From Streptomyces sp. 2131.1 (GTDB lineage: Bacteria > Actinomycetota > Actinomycetes > Streptomycetales > Streptomycetaceae), in contig NZ_FNSY01000001.1 in assembly GCF_900105515.1 (NCBI RefSeq), positions 2,232,001 through 2,296,000 of the forward strand: DNA of 64,000 bases, read 5' to 3'. Below, one piece after another: positions 60,818-64,000 of the stretch. Position numbers and translations under genes: made by a program. A model generated the notes under the pieces. That model did not search any database and had not been told where the DNA came from. It saw nothing but the letters and a program-made list of their open reading frames with translations. How positions within the stretch are numbered: position 1 is the first letter of the stretch; each line of letters begins with the position of its first letter.

Positions 60818-62101
60818 TTACCCAAGGGGGACGGGGGTCAGACCGCCCCTGGCCAAGACCCGGGCGAGCGATTCCACCACCTGCGGCTGGTAGTCGTGCC
60901 CGGTCCCGAGCCTGAGCTGTTCCAGCGCGCCCAGCGGCCCCGAGAGGCCTTCCCCGCACAGGTCGTCGTATGCGTTCACGGCCCGGACGATCCTGGCGGA
61001 CAACGGCTGCTCGCGGTAGGGGTCGGCCTGCCGCTCCACCACGACGGCGACCCTGGCGTCCACCCCGGTCTGGCGGACCACCGCCCCGCCGAGCAGCGCG
61101 ATCCGGCGCTGCTCGGCGGCCGGCAGCAGGGCCGTCGCCCCGTCCGGGACCGGGTCGACCAGTGAGAGCTGGCCGATGTCGTGCATCAGCGCCGCGCACT
61201 CCAGGACGGTCAGCTCGGACCCGGTCAGCCCCATCTCGCGCCCGACAGCCGTGCACAGCTCGGCCACCCGGCGGGCGTGGCCGTGCGGGGTGTACCCGGC
61301 GATTTCGGTGGAGCGGGCGAGCGAGGCGATGGTCTGCCGGTACGTGGTGCGCACGGCGGCGAACCGGCGGAAGGAGAGCTGGGTGAGCAGCAGCGGTACG
61401 CAGAGCACGGGCAGCGCCCACAGCCCGGCGGCGGCGACCCCGAGCGCCATGACCGCGCCGGTCGCGCAGACGGCCGAGCCGATGCCGGTGAGCGCCCGCA
61501 GCTCGTCGCGCAGGAACGGGCCGTACGGGGCCGGGGCGGCGCGCGAGCCGCGGGGCAGGGTGCGGGCGCGCAGCAGCAGGGCGGCGAGGACGGCGTCGCA
61601 CAGGGCGGTCAGCCCGAGCAGCAGGAGCAGGAAGGCCGCGTAGTACGGACCGTCGCCGAACCACCGCTCGCAGAGTCCGGCGTTGTACAGCGGCTGGAAG
61701 CAGACCGCCGCGAACGTCACGGTGAGCAGCCGCCGGGCCACCTGGTCGGCGTCCGGTCCGTCGCCCCGCGCCAGCTGCGGCACCGAGGCGACGAGCTGGG
61801 CGGCGGCCAGCACGGCGACCACCTGGAGCGCCCCGTGGCTGGTCGGCTCCCCGTCGCTGCGTCCGAGGAGGGCGTACGCGAGGGCCCCGGCGGCCCCGAG
61901 CGGCGCGGGCTCCCGCTCCCCCGGCAGGGCGCCCCAGCGGGCCAGCTCGCCGATGGTGACGAGGGCGCCGAAGGCGAGGGCGTGCCCCGGGTCGTGGACG
62001 CCGCGCCAGAGGGTGTGCGCGAGCCCGGCGGCGGCGAGCGCGAGGGCGGCGCCGCGCACGCCCAGGGCCGCGGGCCCCGGCCGCGCCCACCTGGGGGTCA
62101 C
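60818..62101 (-). CDS. Membrane-bound HD-domain protein (degenerate HD-GYP partner)
   Basis: A 427-residue protein with about seven hydrophobic helices in residues 10-250, then an HD-type domain. The metal HD pair is kept in CAALMHDIGQLSLVDP, and the first histidine is in YTPHGHARRVAELC. The HHE..DGSGYP half of HD-GYP proteins is replaced by VVVERQADPYREQPLSARIV, so cyclic-di-GMP hydrolysis is doubtful. Its GTG overlaps the stop of the complete HD-GYP gene upstream (GTGA), so the two are translated together and may form a hetero-complex. Confidence 0.82.
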   Translation of the reverse strand: MTPRWARPGPAALGVRGAALALAAAGLAHTLWRGVHDPGHALAFGALVTIGELARWGALPGEREPAPLGAAGALAYALLGRSDGEPTSHGALQVVAVLAAAQLVASVPQLARGDGPDADQVARRLLTVTFAAVCFQPLYNAGLCERWFGDGPYYAAFLLLLLGLTALCDAVLAALLLRARTLPRGSRAAPAPYGPFLRDELRALTGIGSAVCATGAVMALGVAAAGLWALPVLCVPLLLTQLSFRRFAAVRTTYRQTIASLARSTEIAGYTPHGHARRVAELCTAVGREMGLTGSELTVLECAALMHDIGQLSLVDPVPDGATALLPAAEQRRIALLGGAVVRQTGVDARVAVVVERQADPYREQPLSARIVRAVNAYDDLCGEGLSGPLGALEQLRLGTGHDYQPQVVESLARVLARGGLTPVPLG

Positions 62102-63492
62102 CGGGGCCCCTCCCCCTCGGTGCCGTCCGGCCGGGGGCTCAGCGGTGCGGGGACGGGCCCGGCACTTTCCGCGTCCCGGGGCGGCGGCAGCTGCGTGTCG
62201 TCGGCGGTCACGGCCCCGAACCAGCCGTGCCGCTCCAGGCCCCGCGCCAGGGCCCGCACCATCCGGGGGTCGAACTGTGTGCCCGCGCACCGCTTCAGCT
62301 CCTCCACGGCGACCGGGACCGGCCGCCCGCGCCGGTAGGACCGGGTCGAGGTCATGGCGTCGAAGGCGTCGGCGACGGCGACGACCCGCGCGCACTCGGG
62401 GATGCCCCGTCCGGAGAGCCCGTAGGGGTAGCCGCTGCCGTCGAGGCGTTCGTGGTGGTGCAGGATCGCGGCCCGGGCCTCGCCGAGGAAGCCGATGCCC
62501 CTGACGATCTCGTGCCCGTACTCGGGGTGCAGCTCGATCACCCGCCGCTCCTCGGGGGTGAGCGGACCGTCCTTGCGCAGGACGCGGGTGGGGACGCCGA
62601 GCTTGCCGACGTCGTGCAGGATGCCGGCGAACCGGAGGACCTCGACGCGTTCGCGGTCCATGCCCAGCTCCTGGGCGATGAGGACCGAGGCGCGGCCGAC
62701 CCGTTCGCTGTGGCCCCGGGTGTAGGTGTCCTTGATGTCGACGGCCTGGACGAGGGCCCTGATGGTGGCCCGGTGCGCGGCGTGCTCGCGGTGGTACTGG
62801 GCGAAGACCCAGCCCGAGATGTACATGGGCAGCAGCACGACGAGCGCGGCCGGCGGCCCGTACGAGCTGTTCCACAGGACGGCCATCATCAGCCCGGCGA
62901 GGCCGTGCACGAGGTGGGGGCCGAGGGAGCGGGTCAGCAGTCCGCGCCAGGCGCGGCGGGCGGGCAGGTGTTCCGCTACGAGCAGGATCGACCCGTCGAG
63001 CAGGGCCAGCACGGCGCTGAAGGCGAGGGTGGCCGCGCAGACCGGCAGCAGGGCGTACGGGAGGTCGGGCGGGCTGCCGGGGGCGGGGCCGCCGAGCGCG
63101 GCGGGCCCGCCGAGGAGCGTGTGAACGCGGGCGGCCGCCCAGACGGCGAGGGCGAGCTCCGCGGCGCGCCAGATCCGGCGGGCGGCGGCGGGCGGCTTGT
63201 CGACCCGGCCCACGAGGGAGCCGGGCACCGCGACGAGCGCCGCCGCCGGGGGCGGGAGCAGGAGGGCCGCGGTGAGCAGCAGCGGGAAGAACGATCCGGC
63301 ACCGATCGGCCCCGAGCCGCTGAAGAACGGGAAGCGGCCGGGGAGTTCACAGGCGAGGCAGAGGCCGGCGAGCAGTCCGAGGGTGGCCCAGGGAGTCCCC
63401 GCGCCGGGACTCAGGGCGGGTGAGGCGCACAGGGCCGCTCCGAGGGCGACGGCGCCGATATGCGCCCGCACGGCCCCGCGTGTGGCTTTCAC
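62098..63492 (-). CDS. Membrane-bound HD-GYP phosphodiesterase
   Basis: A 464-residue protein from GTG 63492 (GGGGGGCGG just upstream; an upstream start adds 11 residues). Several membrane helices span about 10-210. The HD-GYP domain follows: IRALVQAVDIKDTYTRGHSE, FAGILHDVGKLGVPTRVL, HPEYGHEIVRGI, LHHHERLDGSGYPYGLSG and VADAFDAMTSTRSYRRGR. All metal ligands and the GYP motif are present, so it should hydrolyse a cyclic dinucleotide or related phosphodiester. It is coupled to the degenerate HD protein downstream. Confidence 0.88.
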   Translation of the reverse strand: MKATRGAVRAHIGAVALGAALCASPALSPGAGTPWATLGLLAGLCLACELPGRFPFFSGSGPIGAGSFFPLLLTAALLLPPPAAALVAVPGSLVGRVDKPPAAARRIWRAAELALAVWAAARVHTLLGGPAALGGPAPGSPPDLPYALLPVCAATLAFSAVLALLDGSILLVAEHLPARRAWRGLLTRSLGPHLVHGLAGLMMAVLWNSSYGPPAALVVLLPMYISGWVFAQYHREHAAHRATIRALVQAVDIKDTYTRGHSERVGRASVLIAQELGMDRERVEVLRFAGILHDVGKLGVPTRVLRKDGPLTPEERRVIELHPEYGHEIVRGIGFLGEARAAILHHHERLDGSGYPYGLSGRGIPECARVVAVADAFDAMTSTRSYRRGRPVPVAVEELKRCAGTQFDPRMVRALARGLERHGWFGAVTADDTQLPPPRDAESAGPVPAPLSPRPDGTEGEGPR

Positions 63493-63590
63493 CCCGCCCC
63501 CCAGCTCCGCTCGTGAAGGGGCCACGCTAACGAGCGGGGCGTCCCGGGCGGGGGCCGATGGGGGCGATTAGCACGTTCGGGTGAAGGTGC

Positions 63591-63619
63591 GGGGTGCTGC
63601 CCCTAGGGCAGAGCACCCC
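63591..63619. terminator. Terminator-like hairpin downstream of rsrA
   Basis: GGGGTGCT and AGCACCCC pair around inner GCCC/GGGC arms, just after the rsrA stop on the minus strand. Confidence 0.65.
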
Positions 63620-63625
63620 GGGGGG

Positions 63626-63946
63626 TCATTCCTTCGCTGCGGTCGGCACCTCGGTGCCGGAGACCGTGACGTCCTGGTCCGGCACCGCCTGTCCCGAGCG
63701 GATGAGGTCGATGCGGCCCATCACCTTGGAGCGCAGGTCGGCCGGTACGTCGTCCTGACCGCAGCAGCGCTTCACCAGCTTCTTCACGGCCTTCTCCAGG
63801 CCGTACTTCTCCAGGCAGGGGGAACACTCGACGAAATGCGCCTCGAACTTGGTGCAGTCGCTGTCGGGCATCTCCCGGTCGAGAAACTCGTAGAGGTGGT
63901 CGAGGACCTCTGCGCACTCCGTCTCGTGCGGCTCTCCGCAGCTCAT
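63626..63946 (-). CDS. rsrA: Redox-sensing zinc anti-sigma factor RsrA
   Basis: A 106-residue ZAS-family protein that holds SigR until thiol oxidation releases it. Cysteines C3, C11, C31, C41, C44, C61 and C62 and H37 occupy the positions known in S. coelicolor RsrA, including the zinc motif H37-xxx-C41-xx-C44 (HFVECSPC). Disulphide stress forms the C11-C44 bond and expels zinc. The ATG overlaps the sigR stop (ATGA). Confidence 0.95.
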   Translation of the reverse strand: MSCGEPHETECAEVLDHLYEFLDREMPDSDCTKFEAHFVECSPCLEKYGLEKAVKKLVKRCCGQDDVPADLRSKVMGRIDLIRSGQAVPDQDVTVSGTEVPTAAKE

Positions 63947-64000
63947 GAGCCCGAGCCTTTCCGATCGTCCGACTCACCGGCGCCGGCGGGGACGAGCCCG
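63943..64000 (-). CDS. sigR: C-terminal end of sigma factor SigR (partial)
   Basis: The frame entering from the right edge reads GLVPAGAGESDDRKGSGS and stops at TGA 63945-63943, overlapping the rsrA start. Only 18 residues are visible. The identity comes from the position directly upstream of, and coupled to, rsrA, as in all Streptomyces. Confidence 0.8.
   Translation of the reverse strand, partial: GLVPAGAGESDDRKGSGS

Noticed and set aside
1..64000. CRISPR arrays, rRNA or tRNA genes, or polyketide/NRPS modules
   Set aside because: No regularly spaced repeats, no conserved RNA segments and no modular synthase motifs were seen.

Overview
The window is Streptomyces chromosome. Its high GC content, its actinobacterial marker genes (WhiB-like WblE, DasR/DasABC, the RsrA anti-sigma factor, snapalysin, mycothiol-type stress genes) and the gene order from about 35 to 55 kb (anti-sigma/SigH, DagK, WblE, histidine kinase, NagB, DasABC, DasR, NrdAB) all match the conserved core of that genus. 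No tRNA, rRNA or CRISPR array was seen.

Bases 1-11.2 kb look like the right part of an integrated mobilisable element. They hold the end of a MobC-like protein, a MOB relaxase, a three-gene group of tetrapyrrole-enzyme paralogues (two hydroxymethylbilane-synthase-like proteins and a HemB-like protein that lacks both Schiff-base lysines), a tightly overlapping four-gene operon of small unknown proteins, an Scr1/DUF397 regulator pair and a lower-GC OLD-family ATPase-nuclease typical of phage defence. Repeats and a decayed isomerase gene follow at 11.0-11.7 kb.

Bases 11.7-30 kb are accessory chromosome. A four-gene oxidoreductase operon (GMC flavoprotein, ferritin-like protein, FAD-SLDH-type small subunit, TIM-barrel isomerase) is followed by two gene remnants, a TetR/MFS pair, an operon of small metabolic genes, the LysR-snapalysin pair, a GntR/membrane-protein pair, and an encapsulin (family 2B shell) with its polyprenyl synthase neighbour. 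NsrR and the flavohaemoglobin Hmp (30-32 kb) form a nitric-oxide detoxification pair with matching operator-like palindromes.

Bases 32-55 kb are core genome: cell-wall amidase, PLP enzyme, Na+/H+ antiporter, SigH stress sigma operon, lipid kinase, WblE and a PdtaS-like kinase. Then comes the N-acetylglucosamine regulon (SIS protein, NagB, GH3 hexosaminidase, chitobiose importer DasABC, regulator DasR, a sodium:solute symporter), tied together by five dre-like DasR boxes. The B12-riboswitch-controlled class I ribonucleotide reductase NrdAB follows.

Bases 55.3-64 kb hold a palindromic MITE-like element that supplies the stop codon of a neighbouring small gene, a GlxA-type regulator (candidate NrdS), a broken GH20 hexosaminidase, a Zn D,D-peptidase, peptide deformylase, a TPR protein, tandem HD/HD-GYP membrane proteins, and RsrA with the last codons of SigR.
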